Of a stretch of DNA of 64,000 bases, positions 1 through 11,345 are shown piece after piece; the stretch's first letter is position 1; each line of letters opens with the position of its first letter. The stretch comes from Epinephelus fuscoguttatus. Its lineage: Eukaryota > Chordata > Actinopteri > Perciformes > Serranidae. The notes beneath the pieces are model-generated. The model had not been told where the DNA came from. It made no database searches and saw nothing but the letters and a program-made list of their open reading frames with translations. A program made the position numbers and the translations under genes. Where the stretch lies: the NCBI RefSeq assembly GCF_011397635.1, contig NC_064761.1:29429643-29493642 (forward strand). Direction: 5' to 3'.

Positions 1-1686
1 ATCCATGGAAAACAATCCATCAGAGTGAGAGCTGCAGAGAAAACATTAAGTCCAACGAGCCCTGAGCTCTTTAGAAATACAAGCTGCGATATGTTTTCTT
101 GTTCACCCCATCTTGATAAAACGTTGCACTGGTGAGGAGATGTGGATCCAAACAGCGCTGGGGAATGTTGCAGTCTAGCAGGGTGAAGTTAAAATACATG
201 TGCCGGAGCCAAACGCATTGCTAAATGAACAAGATAAGACGCCCAGCTCTTGCGTTTCGAAAATATTTTCAAGATCGTATCTAGAACTTGGACTATATTT
301 AGGAAATGTTTGTGTCAGAATAGTTTTTAGGCATTAGGTAGTGGCTTGTAAAGGTGATGGATGTGTTGGAGACATATGTTCACTTTCCTGTGTTAGTGGT
401 TTGATTGTTTTGCTTTAGACCCCAGAGAATACAGCCCGGAGGTCCAAAGGCCAGAGCAATGTTATAGCAGTTGTGTGTGTCTGTGCACGAGTCTGTGCAT
501 ATGTTAGATGTACTTTAGCTCTGCTGGAAAGATGTTGTGGTGATACTGGGTTTGTGGTGGTCCAACCCAAAGGCCAAATTGTTGGAAAGGATGATCTCAG
601 AAGGCAGACAATTCTTCAGTGTTTATACAGAGGGCACATAAACCTCGGACAGACCTGGATCTGACACACCATTGTTGGCTCCACTGTTTGCAGCCCTCTT
701 GGTTTATTTTCACACCACATTCCCTCCATTTAACTCCCCTGCCCCATCCACTTCTTCCACCCCTCTCTCCTCTCACTTGTTCGCTTCACACTTCACCAAT
801 AAACAAACCATGACCATCACAGTCACCCTTTCTCGTCCACCGCTGAAGCATGCTGCTGTTGGACCCCCTCTGGCTGCTCTGCACGACCAAAGCTGCCACA
901 GCATACTGGCAGGGACAGTAGGACAGATGTGGGATGTCTGGTGTGAGATGGAGGAGACTGCAGCAGTGTGCTGGACCATCATGTGTTAGACTTATAAACA
1001 AAGGTAGACCACAGCACTGCAGGCCAGGGACTTCAGTGTGTGTGTGATGATGTGAGTCACTCAACAGATAAAATGCAAAGACATATGCCCTACAGATGCC
1101 CAGAGCCCAAAATACAGCGGTTGAAAAGAGGATTAATTACTGCTGTGTGTGCTTGCTGTCCATACACTGAGATCATCCCTTAGTGACGGAGTATATTTCA
1201 TTGCAATTAAAGAATGACTCAGATCCTTTGCTTAAAGCAGGGTAGACTGAAATCTGGAAAAGAAAAGGGAAAATACAATCTTCTCCTGCAGCTCTCCTCT
1301 CTCTGCTGTAAACACCTCCCACCAGATGACCAGTACAAACTCCCCCAGTGCTGGTAATGGCAGCAACAGAAAGTTTTCAGATGCTGGGGTTTTGAACTGG
1401 CTAGATTCGGGTTGCTGTGCCTGCTGACTAGGTGTCTGTCTCTGGAACTGCTGCTGCTCTTCTCCCAAGGAGGTGGTCTGCGGCAGGGAGTGCGGCAGAG
1501 GACACACTGTGATTCGAGGCTCTGGCGGATATTAGCTACATAAATGTGAACTTGAGGCCACAGCTATGAACCTTTGACTCTGGTTAGCAGAAGGCTAAAC
1601 TATTAGCAACATTTTCTCTCCATCTCTCAGACACTTTGTCAATATTGCCAGGTGCTTTACTGTGTTTAATATTAGACTTTCTTTTA
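1..1686. other. Non-coding stretch, no gene recognised
   Basis: I see no exon with recognisable protein similarity and flanking splice sites on either strand. The short open frames at 473-1064 and 1232-1507 overlap one another in several frames and have no family motif. The stretch has ordinary AT/GC balance and no obvious repeat boundary. Confidence 0.5.
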
Positions 1687-2412
1687 GGATGCTTTCACAC
1701 CTGCCCTGTTTGGTTCGGTTCACTTGAACTCAAGTTCATTTGTCCCCTAAGTGTGGTTCATTTGGGCAGGTGTGAACACAGCAATCGCACTCGGGTGCGC
1801 ACCAAACATCTGAACCGAGACCTTCTTGAAGAGGTGGTCTCGGACCTGTTACAAACAAACTCTGGTGTGGTTTGTTTGTGGTGAGAACGTGTTCTGACCT
1901 TGATCTGAACCAACTGCAGTCACATGACACATTGTTTGGGTTAAACATGAGTATGTTACAGTCCTGGAGGATTATTAATGTGCACCTCCTCCTGTACTGC
2001 CTTAATATGCACATTCAGCACATCCAATGCATCAAAACATTGTTTTCTACTTGGAGTCGCGCCTCGTTTTCAAACTGTATGATTTGACTAAAATGAACAA
2101 TGACAGCAATATAGTTCACGATGAGCAGTGCTAAAATCAACCTGCGTAGTTGTCCCTCCATTGTGACATTAGAAAGTAACACATTTATCTTGCAAGTGTA
2201 CTCTTCTTCAATGTTTTGTTTACTCCCTGGATTTTTCCCGCATGGAAATTCTGACCAATCAAGAGCAGCTTTCTCGCGCAAGGCATTTTATCTGGTCCGC
2301 TTGTAAATGCTGCCTTGAGAACATGAACCAACTCGAGGCAATTATACAACTTTGGAACAAAATGAGTCCCTGATTTGGACCAAAGCAAGACAACTCTAGG
2401 TCTGAAAGCACC
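1687..2412. mobile_element. TIR DNA transposon/MITE, about 0.7 kb
   Basis: The left end reads GGATGCTTTCACACCTG. The right end, reverse complemented, reads GGGTGCTTTCAGACCTAG, so the two form imperfect terminal inverted repeats. The interior has no credible transposase frame, so the element is non-autonomous. The TTCGGTTCA/GGTGTGAA-rich left part resembles a common fish interspersed repeat. Superfamily not assigned; the target-site duplication is unclear. Confidence 0.55.
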
Positions 2413-2552
2413 CGTTAGACTCTTTTTGATAAGTGTGTCTTCTTTTTTGGGGTTGCTTTGCGGTGTAGGCAGGTGTTGCCAATGCTGCAATAGCAACTTT
2501 CTCTGCTGGAGTGTTTGCCATTGAATCAGGCTTTCACCAAAGGGATGTGCAC

Positions 2553-3057
2553 ATGCATCTGCATTTGTGGAACAGCCAATAAGAATGCTCTCTGAAATTA
2601 CATGTGATTGCTCAAAGTTTCCTGTCACGGCCTTGATTTTATAAAGGCTTATAAACAGAGCCAAGAAGATGTGCAGAAGTCTAGCGTTCTCTGAGTCAAC
2701 GTGAATTACAATATGCTCAAACTTTATTATGGGATTTTTACCCAGTGACGCCAAAATTTAAATGCCTACCCCAGCTTTAAGTATGATAGCACAATATAAA
2801 AAAATGCATCTGCATTTGTGGAACAGCCAATAAGAATGCTCTCTGAAATTACATGTGATTGCTCAAAGTTTCCTGTCACGGCCTTGATTTTATAAAGGCT
2901 TATAAACAGAGCCAAGAAGATGTGCAGAAGTCTAGCTTTCTCTGAGTCAACGTGAATTACAATATGCTCAAACTTTATTATGGGATTTTTACCCAGTGAC
3001 GCCAAAATTTAAATGCCTACCCCAGCTTTAAGTATGATAGCACAATATAAAAAAATG
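2553..3057. repeat. Two-copy tandem duplication, 251-bp unit
   Basis: The segment beginning ATGCATCTGCATTTG recurs exactly 251 bp downstream. The two units align without gaps, and I find one difference (TAGCGTTC against TAGCTTTC). Both copies carry the same minus-strand open frame, which is why that frame appears twice; it has no recognisable family and is not called as a gene. Near identity points to a recent local duplication. Confidence 0.9.
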
Positions 3058-3734
3058 CTCTTTTACAAATAAAACTTTTGCATTGAAATTTTTAATTAAC
3101 CATATCAACCTTTTCTCACTCATTCATACACATTTTGTCGGGTTAATTTGGTGGAGTGGACCAGTTTTGGGTCCTCGGTCAGCTGTCACAGTGGCCCTGT
3201 CTAATGAGATGTGAAGTGTGTGTTTTTAGCCTTTATTTTGTCCAGCGTGTCCCTGGAGCCAGGGAGCTTTAGGATGGCCGTGTCCGATGGCCAGCCTGTC
3301 TTATTGTTGTTGCTGGTTGAGCGGTCACCATGGCAGCCTTTACTACCACTGCAGATCTCTATCGAGCCTTTCTTTTTGTCGAGCATCGCCGCGTCACACA
3401 GACCACAGAGCCCACTGTCAGTGAGAGGCTGTTAGCCTGGCTGTGACTGATGGCCATTCACACAGTAATTCATTCACAAACATACACCATTCATCTCCCC
3501 ATGGCAGGGTCACATGCTGGGGAAATACCTCTGAACATCAAATATGCCCATCTACTCTGTCTCACCTCAGCAGAGTATTTAAAGGTTTCACTGTGTTTTT
3601 TGAAACAGTCATCAAGAGCATTAAAACAAAAATGGTGAGAAATTTCTTAGTGAAAAAAATCCAACAGCAGGGTCATTGTAGCTACTAGTTTGAATTTACT
3701 GATAGTGTAACCATCCTGATAGATGGAGACAGCT

Positions 3735-4040
3735 AGAGTGGCATTGAAGGAATGATTTGACCTTTTGGAAAATTATTTTTCTGCTTCTGTTTTTTTGCTG
3801 AGTGCTAAGTGAGGAGATATCACTCCATGTTTGCACAGTACATATGAAGCTACAGCCAATAGATGGTTAGCTTAGCTTGGCACTAAGACTGGAAACAGGG
3901 AAACAAACTAGCCTTACTCTGCTCAAAGTTAACAAATCCACCTATCAGCACCTCTAAAGCTCACTAATTACTGACTAAATCATTATTATATTGTTTGTTT
4001 AATCTGTGCAAAACCACAGCTTAGAAAATTCATGTTGTGG
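3735..4040. mobile_element. Fish MITE fragment (GGTTAGCTTAGCTTGGCA type)
   Basis: The stretch contains wording found in a very common fish MITE: AAGGAATGATTTGACCTTTT at the left, then ATGAAGCTACAGCCA, GGTTAGCTTAGCTTGGCA, AGACTGGAAACAGGG and CACCTCTAAAGCTCACTAAT. It stops abruptly at the start of the next element, and the expected right-hand remainder is not visible beyond it. Confidence 0.6.
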
Positions 4041-4562
4041 CTAACACATTCTCACTCTGATCTCGTCACATATCGCTGCTTGGTCGCAGACTTTCCACTT
4101 CAGCATATGATGTGCAAGGTAGCCTTGGTGCATCTGTTGCTGTTCTGGGACACTGTGTCAACTTCAGCCTGTTACATGCTTTGTGTCTTTTCAAAATACA
4201 CTTCTGTTTTCACAGGAAACTTAGAGTTTGCATACAGTCTCTTTCAAAATAAACGTAGTACATTTATACAACACCATGATTTGATGGTTTTTACTTCAAC
4301 AACAACAGCATGTGGTTAGGTTTGGAGAAATATATCAGGGTTTGGCTTTACCTTCATACAGGAAGTGAACAAGGGCCTCCCAGATGAAAGTCAGTAATTG
4401 TTGGACCCACCCTACTTGGACTTTTCGTCTCAGTAACTTACACACTGACAGTGCCTGGCCATGTATCATGCCAACGTGAAAGGATGGCATTTTTTGTTAG
4501 TTTCTGACACTGAAGTCACTACCCAGGTGCTGGGATTCAACAACTTTGTAATGAGACCAGGT
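4041..4562 (+). mobile_element. TCTCACTCC-end interspersed element, copy A
   Basis: This is one of four related copies (also at 13.63, 18.05 and 33.99 kb). Shared landmarks are a start like ACACATTCTCACTC, the internal phrase GTGTATCATGCC, and an end like CTTCGGAGTGAGAC that is roughly inverted relative to the start. Copy A is degenerate and appears to interrupt the MITE on its left. No coding capacity is seen, so it is probably a non-autonomous DNA element. Confidence 0.6.
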
Positions 4563-5125
4563 TTTGGTGGCTGTGAACAGTTACTTAAATAATCTTGAAG
4601 ATTTCTTCGACATAAATGTCTGTTAGGTCACTATCTATTGCCACAATTGTGGCTCACTGATGAAAGCTCTTAACTTTTGCAGTATCATAAACTGGGTGTC
4701 AAGAGCATCATTACCTGGAAAAATCATATGTGGTGCACATTTATTAATAATTGGCTCTCACACACATCAGAACAGAGACACATAATGCATATCCTGTGGT
4801 CACCCTTTTCTCTCGCCAGCTGCAGGGCTCATAAAATGAGCTGATATAAATGTAATGAAACCAATCCGTGCTACCCAGCCTGCAAAAAATATGTGCAAAT
4901 CAACCACCTGAACTCAACCTAACCAGCAAACCACCAACACTCTGCATTATAGTGACACAGTTACCAGGACTGAGGACTGAGACAAGGACTGAGCGCTGCA
5001 TATATTTGAAAGAATAACAGAGAGAGGGGAAGAGAATGTGGAAGGTGGACTATAGCGCACAATGTTTTTGCAAGTTATTAATAACTTCCTCTTAACACTG
5101 CTTTGATGCTTTTTGACCCAACCGC

Positions 5126-5230
5126 CCACATCCCTGATGAATTCTAGTAAGCTTAAACGAACCCGCCTGACCCATTACTCACGGGTCAGGCGGGTTCGTT
5201 GAAGCTTACTAGGATTTATCAGGGGTGTGG
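5126..5230. repeat. Near-perfect palindrome: 48-bp arms, 9-bp loop
   Basis: Arms 5126-5173 and 5183-5230 are reverse complements at 44 of 48 positions; the inner 18 bp next to the loop match perfectly. The loop is ATTACTCAC. The inner arm is GC-rich (AACGAACCCGCCTGACCC) within AT-rich surroundings. It could be a small foldback MITE or could extrude as a cruciform; no oligo-T run suggests a terminator. Confidence 0.9.
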
Positions 5231-5499
5231 TAAATTACAATCACAATGGTTTCAAGCCTAGTCTGCCAACAGACACACTGCAATTACTGCTTATCGCCAT
5301 AGGTGCTGCCAAAGAAAACTAAACAGAGATATTTGAGACTGTAACTTTAAGCTAACCAGCTCCTGATGGTTACTTGGTATTTACCATTTACAGACTGGAG
5401 AATGTTGTTGATCAATTCATCTAACTCTTGGCAGGAAGTGTATTTCCCAAAATGATTGACGATTATTATAACTAAAACAAAACAAAACAATGTTTCCTC

Positions 5500-6245
5500 T
5501 CAAAGCTACAGTCAGGAAGTTTTCATTGTGTCATAAATGCTTAAACTGACACTCTATTCTGAGAGAATCACATGAGGCAGATAATATGTGAAAAAAAATA
5601 ATGTTGCTCTTTCCCTTCTGCCTCTAATGACCATCAATAGCATCAGGTTGCAGCAAGGGCAGCAACAACCAATCAGAGCCAAGGAGTCTCCAACGCAGCT
5701 GTCAGTCACTCCATAAATTTCAGTCAAACTGCCAAACTGGGCAGCGCTTATCAAATATGAATCATTATTTTGTTATTACATTGCCTGTTTCTCAACTCAA
5801 ATGTCTCAGAAACATGTTTTAGTGTACTGTTTAGCTGTCAAATGAGAAAGCTGGTCTGGCTGGTGGGCAGCGCTTGGTACCGGTTGGTTTAACTGTTTCC
5901 AACATGGCGGCAGGGTCATAAACTTTCTCTTTTTACACCTAAACAGTACACAAAAATATGTTTCTGAAAACAACAGAGGCTAGAAATAGGCAATGCAGTA
6001 ACAGAATTCATATTTGATCAGCGCTGCCTAGATTGACAGTTTGCCTAAAGTTCAAAAGCAGTGACTGACATGATTGACAGGTACATTAGAGACTCCTTGG
6101 CTCCTTGGCTCTTGGGTTTGTTCGTATGTGGTAAGGCTTTTAGAAATGTTACAAGGCAATAGAGTAGGCAGAGGAGTACGATTTTTTTCATAGACTATTC
6201 GTGTCATGTATTGCTGTGAAAAAAAGTTACTAACTATAGCTTTAA
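5500..6245. mobile_element. Foldback MITE, TTAA-type ends (copy 1)
   Basis: The ends are CAAAGCTACAGTCAGGAAG and, reverse complemented, TTAAAGCTATAGTTAGTAAC. The whole element folds back: the left arm (GCAGCGCTTATCAAATATGAA, ACATTGCCTGTTTCTCA, AACATGTTTTAGTGTACTG) recurs inverted in the right arm between about 5940 and 6240. A second copy lies at 21.80-23.11 kb and a partial one at 52.55 kb. TTAA at the right end suggests piggyBac-type insertion, but this is inference. No transposase frame. Confidence 0.7.
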
Positions 6246-7051
6246 AAGGGAGAACCTTGTCTAAATTGCCATATACTGTATATGTATATTTGTGTGTCTG
6301 TGTGTAAGGTATCAGCAGTTATAAGCAGGCATATTTATATGCATATAGCCTATAGAATTCTTATGTATTTGTCTTGTGTATTTATTTGTTGTTTTTGTGA
6401 GGTTTAAGGGAGGTGTTGTCCTCACACCATGTTGTGCCTATATTTACTTTAAAACTTGGTGCCTTACCAGAGAAAATATACGTGAGCTTGTCTTTTGATT
6501 CTAAATCTGTAGGCTGCTGATGGTATTTGGAGATGCAGTCTGGTATGTTTCTGTCAGTGGGTTACTTCTTTCTCAGGCTCCCACTGCATTTTTTGGGGAG
6601 CTGAGAGTGTGGGGTTGGGGCCGGGGCAAGGGAGGGGGATCGGCTTGGAAAGATTAGGGTGTGGATGGTGTTGGGGGTGGTGGATGGTGTATAGGGGTCA
6701 GTGGAACATGTGTGGAGCTCCACACACTGGACTGTGTGACCATTCGTCCTCGCCTCAAGGGAAATGACCCTTTGACCTTTTCATATAGCACGGACAGACA
6801 GACAAAGCACAGGCAGCCGAGAGAAACAAACTTCCAGAAATAGGATGCAGGATTCTTGTGTGTGTAGGATGCATGTTTTGTGCTCTCTGTGTCGATCAAA
6901 ATCTTTGATGTTTGTGTTTAGTGAACAGAGAGTCACGGTGCTGGTGCGATAGAGAAATGATAACACAAGCACATGGGCAGTACGTGGCCGAACACATGTA
7001 CATGGGCAACTAATTTTTTGCAGAAAATCATTTGTCTTGCGGTCACACAGA

Positions 7052-7054
<3 letters not shown>
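6246..7054. other. Non-coding stretch, no gene recognised
   Basis: No recognisable exon, RNA or repeat end. A G-rich patch (6590-6690, GGTGG/GGGG runs) lies in the middle. Confidence 0.45.

Positions 7055-7117
<63 letters not shown>
7055..7117. repeat. (AC)n microsatellite, about 63 bp
   Basis: Uninterrupted AC dinucleotides. Open frames through it on both strands are simple-repeat artefacts. Confidence 0.98.
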
Positions 7118-7119
<2 letters not shown>

Positions 7120-9787
7120 AATCCTACACAAGCTTTCCCAGACATCATAGAGGCAGTTCTGAGAAAATCGGGCATGAATGTTTACATGACTGAGGTCAAA
7201 GTTATTTTTAACGTATTTTGGCAAAGCAAAGGTTCACAGTGTATTTCGTGTTTAGGTCCCCGATCATACAGAAAATAAATAACACCATAAAGATCTCGAC
7301 TTCAGAAGTTCCAGAATGATTGTGTGAGAACAGACATGGTGACATTTTAAAGACACGGGAGGCACGATGAAGAGTTCAGATAGGGCGTTGTGTTTACAAG
7401 CACTTGGTGTCATTTTGAGATCCAGAGTCCCCCCCCCACCCCCCCATGTTTTCCTGCATGTCCTAATTTTTGGTATTTGAAATTCACCAGCCGTGCAGAT
7501 TCTCAGTATAAACATTGTAACGTGAGTGATCCAACCCTCCTGTCTCTGATTTCTAATCATTTCCAAATGACGCTGTCAAAAGGTTGTGTGTGTGGAGGCT
7601 GACAAACCAGACTATTCATTCAGGATTGCTAGACCTCGGCTGAAAGATAGAGAATAAAGATGTCAGATTCTTCCCCTTCCTTGCTGATAATTTCTCTCTT
7701 TTCCTCTCGCCTGACAACTGCCTCCACACAGGAAGACATCTCATCTCTTTGCCCTCCATCACAGATGCTTATCTTTTCACAGGTATTTCTGTAGAGGAAA
7801 GAAAGAATAAAAACATCTTCTGCACAGAACAGTGAACAAAATGACCACTTTACCCTGAAAATCCATTGTGCATCCATCTCTGTTCCATCCATCCCTCCAT
7901 CTGTGCACCCTTTGATGTTGCTATTTCGAGCTGGATGCAGATAAAGAGGTTATCTAAAAGAACCAGCAAGGCTGTTTCTCAGACAAGCAGTCACCTTGTG
8001 CCCTTAAAGACCTCAGACCTCCACTGATAACCCACCAGCAGCACCACTGCTCCAGATACAGTATCAGCCCTCAGAGCTCCACTCACGACCTCCAACAGAG
8101 AGGCAGCACATGTTCCCTGCAAGGAAATATGTGATGGTCCTGGAGATAAAGATTATGTTGCAATAATCTGAACCTAAAAGGGTTTGGTTAGTTATTTCTT
8201 TTGTTGTAATATCTTGTCTTACATTGTAATTTAAATATAATGACTAGTTTATCATTTGCACATTCATGTACAGAAAATTAATAAAAGTAAAAATTAATAA
8301 GTAAAACATTGTGCAGGAGAAGATAGAAGGCAAAAATGGCTTACCTCAGTGATCAAATAACAACAATCATACATAAAAAGAAAAAGACAAAAGTGATGAT
8401 TGCAAATTACAAACGAATCAATGAAGTGTTGAGAGTCTTCGCAAATCAGAGTCCCTTTCAGATGTTTTGAACGATGATAATGTAGATGATTGAAGAGATA
8501 GAAAATTGATGAAATATTTTCTAAAGAGAGAAGCAGATGATTTGCATTTTTTCGCAAAGCTAGTCACGCTCAAGAATTTGTTTAGATTAGAAATATCTTA
8601 CTGAGATAAGTGGAACAAGCAGCAGTCCAAGCAACAATGCATAATATGAGGGTAAATTAAGATGTAATGAAAAGTTAAAATACAGTAATGGTTGGCAAAT
8701 AAACAAACTCTGCTGAAGATACCAGTTGACTTCATTGTCTTTTTACAGACAAGTTCAGTATGGTAATTCCAAGTTAATTTTTCATCTACTATGACCCCTA
8801 AATTTTATGTAAGGAACCTCAGTTATTTTGATGTTGTCTATGAGAATCTGGCTATATCTTTGGGGTTTTTTTGTGTTTATTTATTTATTTTTTGTTACAA
8901 AATATCAGTTCAATTCGTCTGTATTGAGAGAGCACTGTAAAAAAATAACCACTGGTTTAACTTAGAAAAAAATAAGGTAGCAATTTGCATGCATCTTTTT
9001 AAGTTGTTCAAACTCTGGCATTATTGAGTCAATCCTATGAGTCTTTAATAATCTGACAAATGCGATTAATTTAGTATACCCAACATGATTTGCTTTGACA
9101 TCGAAAAGCATAATCAGGCTGAACCAGCTTAATATTTATCCAAAAACTCCAGCAATATTTAGTGATCAGATTATTGTATTTATATTCTAACTTATTTTTT
9201 TTAATTCAATTATACGCAGAAATGTCAAAAAATGTGTTTGATTTTGACCAGCTTCTGAAATTAAGTTGTCAACTGACTAAAACACTTTAATTAATGACAC
9301 AAACCTATTTACTCATGGTGAAAAACTTATTTATTTCAAGCGTTATCCACGAACCCCATGAATCATTTCATGAGTGGGACTTTGTTCATCTGAAACCATT
9401 TAGAAATAGATGATAGCTCTTCATTTGCTTCTTGAAAAAGTGTGCTAAAATTTTCATGTGAAAACTGTATGATAATATGAAATTGTAATTCAGCACATTT
9501 CACATAAATGAAATAAAATGTACTTCAGAAAATACACATAACAAACAGAATATTAGACAGATAGAAAAAGACCAATGAACGAGGGTTCCAAAAACAAATA
9601 AAATTCAGTAATCAAATGACTATTAGTAATATACAAGTATACCAAAATTGAAAAGAAGATTTTTGAGTTTTCTTTTAAAAGTTGTAAGCCAGCTTCTCAA
9701 ATGTACTGCTCTAGAGTCTAAACTAAGTGCAGCATTGCTGCCAACTTTGTCTACAAATTCTGCAGTGACTTACATCATGTCTCCATT
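7118..9787. other. AT-rich non-coding DNA, possible ancient repeat debris
   Basis: No gene recognised. The part at 8380-8870 resembles degraded fish interspersed-repeat sequence, but I cannot fix its ends or family. Around 7432-7446 there is a C-rich run. Confidence 0.35.
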
Positions 9788-10215
9788 TCACACTGTGAGA
9801 GAATTGACATTGTCTGACCAAAGACTTCTGTCTGTCCCGAGATCCAGGACTAAGTGTTATGGGGACAGGGCTTTCTCTGTCGCTGCCCTGAAACTCTCGA
9901 ATTCTCTTCCTCCCATTGTCTGATTCTAAAAACACTCCTTTACTCACCGGCCTTTAATTGTGCATAATGTGATTCTCATTGTTGCTGCTACTGACACAAT
10001 GTGTTGACAGTATAAAAACAAGGATACAGTTTTTACTATTAGTGCAATGATAACAGTAATGATATGTTATTGTTAATGTTATTCTATTGATATTATCATT
10101 CACGTTTGTGTGTTTCTCTTCTTTCCTTTGTTTTTGCTTTTCTCTGTCTGTGCTGTGAGAACATGTTGGATCAACTCTGTGTTTAAAGTTCTATATAAAT
10201 AAAGTCGACATGACT
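9788..10215 (+). pseudogene. LINE 3' end fragment (reverse-transcriptase C-terminus)
   Basis: The frame around 9800-9923 encodes LLSVPRSRTK, YGDRAFSVAA and LSNSLPPIV, a hallmark of the extreme C-terminus of fish LINE ORF2 proteins. The untranslated remainder ends near 10190-10215 with GTTCTATATAAATAAAGTCG, typical of a LINE 3' tail. The ORF upstream of about 9780 does not continue the similarity, so this is a 5'-truncated, non-functional insertion. Confidence 0.7.
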
Positions 10216-10739
10216 TGACTTTAGTCCCAGACTGATGAACAGTTACTGTGAGAGAGTCGGTAGAGCACAGCGATCTCTTAGGCCTTATTCAGAATGCCAG
10301 CCCAAGTCTGTTTGGACATATTTAGATTGTATCCAGATTCATTTTACAAAGTTTGAACATAAAAAACCACATGAAATGCAACTTTTTGCAAATCAGATCC
10401 TAATCACATTTGGAGGTGGTTTAAATTGCTATTTCAAATATTTATGAAATGTTGCATGAGAGATACTTTTTTAATTTTGCCCAGAAGCTACATTAATTGT
10501 TCTGGAGCTCAAAGTAGGGCTTCTGTGTGATCATATCCCTTTCAGACGATTTATAATCCAGCCTTGAACTGTGGTGTCGTTTGAGAAGACTTTGTAAAAT
10601 AAATCCATAAAGATAAATTCAACACTGAATGTTTTCTGTGATTATTTATCCCTTTTTCCTGTGTTGAACAGTCGTTGTTGTAAGCCTCCATTTCTCATGC
10701 TTCTGTGTTGGAGCTACATATTTACTGAAGCCATGTCGT

Positions 10740-11345
10740 TTATACACCAACCCATGCAGATAGGTTGGTGCTGTTTGGGCACGTAAATCCGAAGGGGAGG
10801 GTCACTGATATTGTCTGTGAGGATGCCTTGAAGTGACTTGAAAACACTGATAAGCACCTAAATTCAACTCCGTAAATTACAGGCAGCCAGTGGGGAGAAT
10901 TTAGTGCAGGAGTGATTTTCACTCACCTTAGTTTTATTGTGAATCCTGGCTACAGTTGCAGATAACTGACCTGGTTCTCAGAAAGACCTGTGAATATATC
11001 AGTATTATGATTAAAGCAATCGAGATGACTGTAAATAAAAGTGTTTTTCACAGTTGTGTCAGAAAAATAGTGTGACACTGCTTTCTGAATGTTAAAAGGC
11101 CACTTTAAAGTTCCAGAATGTGTGCCTCTATATTTAAATTACCATGACACAAGGGTTTCTCTTTTGACCTGTTCCCCAAAACTAAATCTCTATTTTGTCG
11201 TTGTTTAGCTAATTACATCGTCGAGCCCTTTTTAATGTAATAATTTTAAAAATGCAACCTGCAAGATTAGCAACAGGGCTCAGATCATCAAGTGAGGCAG
11301 AGATATAGAGCTGTGTGTCATCTGCGTAGAAATGGAACGGATACC
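10740..11345. repeat. Degenerate interspersed repeat (LINE-associated)
   Basis: Phrases such as GGCAGCCAGTGGGGAG, GTGCAGGAGTGATTTTC, and further right GAGCTGTGTGTCATCTGCG match wording I know from a widespread fish retroelement 3' region. Boundaries and family are not resolved. Confidence 0.4.

Noticed and set aside
2185..2754. 189-codon minus-strand open frame
   Set aside because: Half of it lies in the 251-bp tandem duplication and recurs in copy 2; no family motif was seen.
5126..5230. MicroRNA precursor
   Set aside because: The stem is nearly perfect over 48 bp with a 9-nt loop and lacks the usual bulges; no evidence of processing is available.
6781..7278. Open frames across the (AC)n tract
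   Set aside because: Dinucleotide repeats lack stop codons in these frames, so the frames are artefacts.
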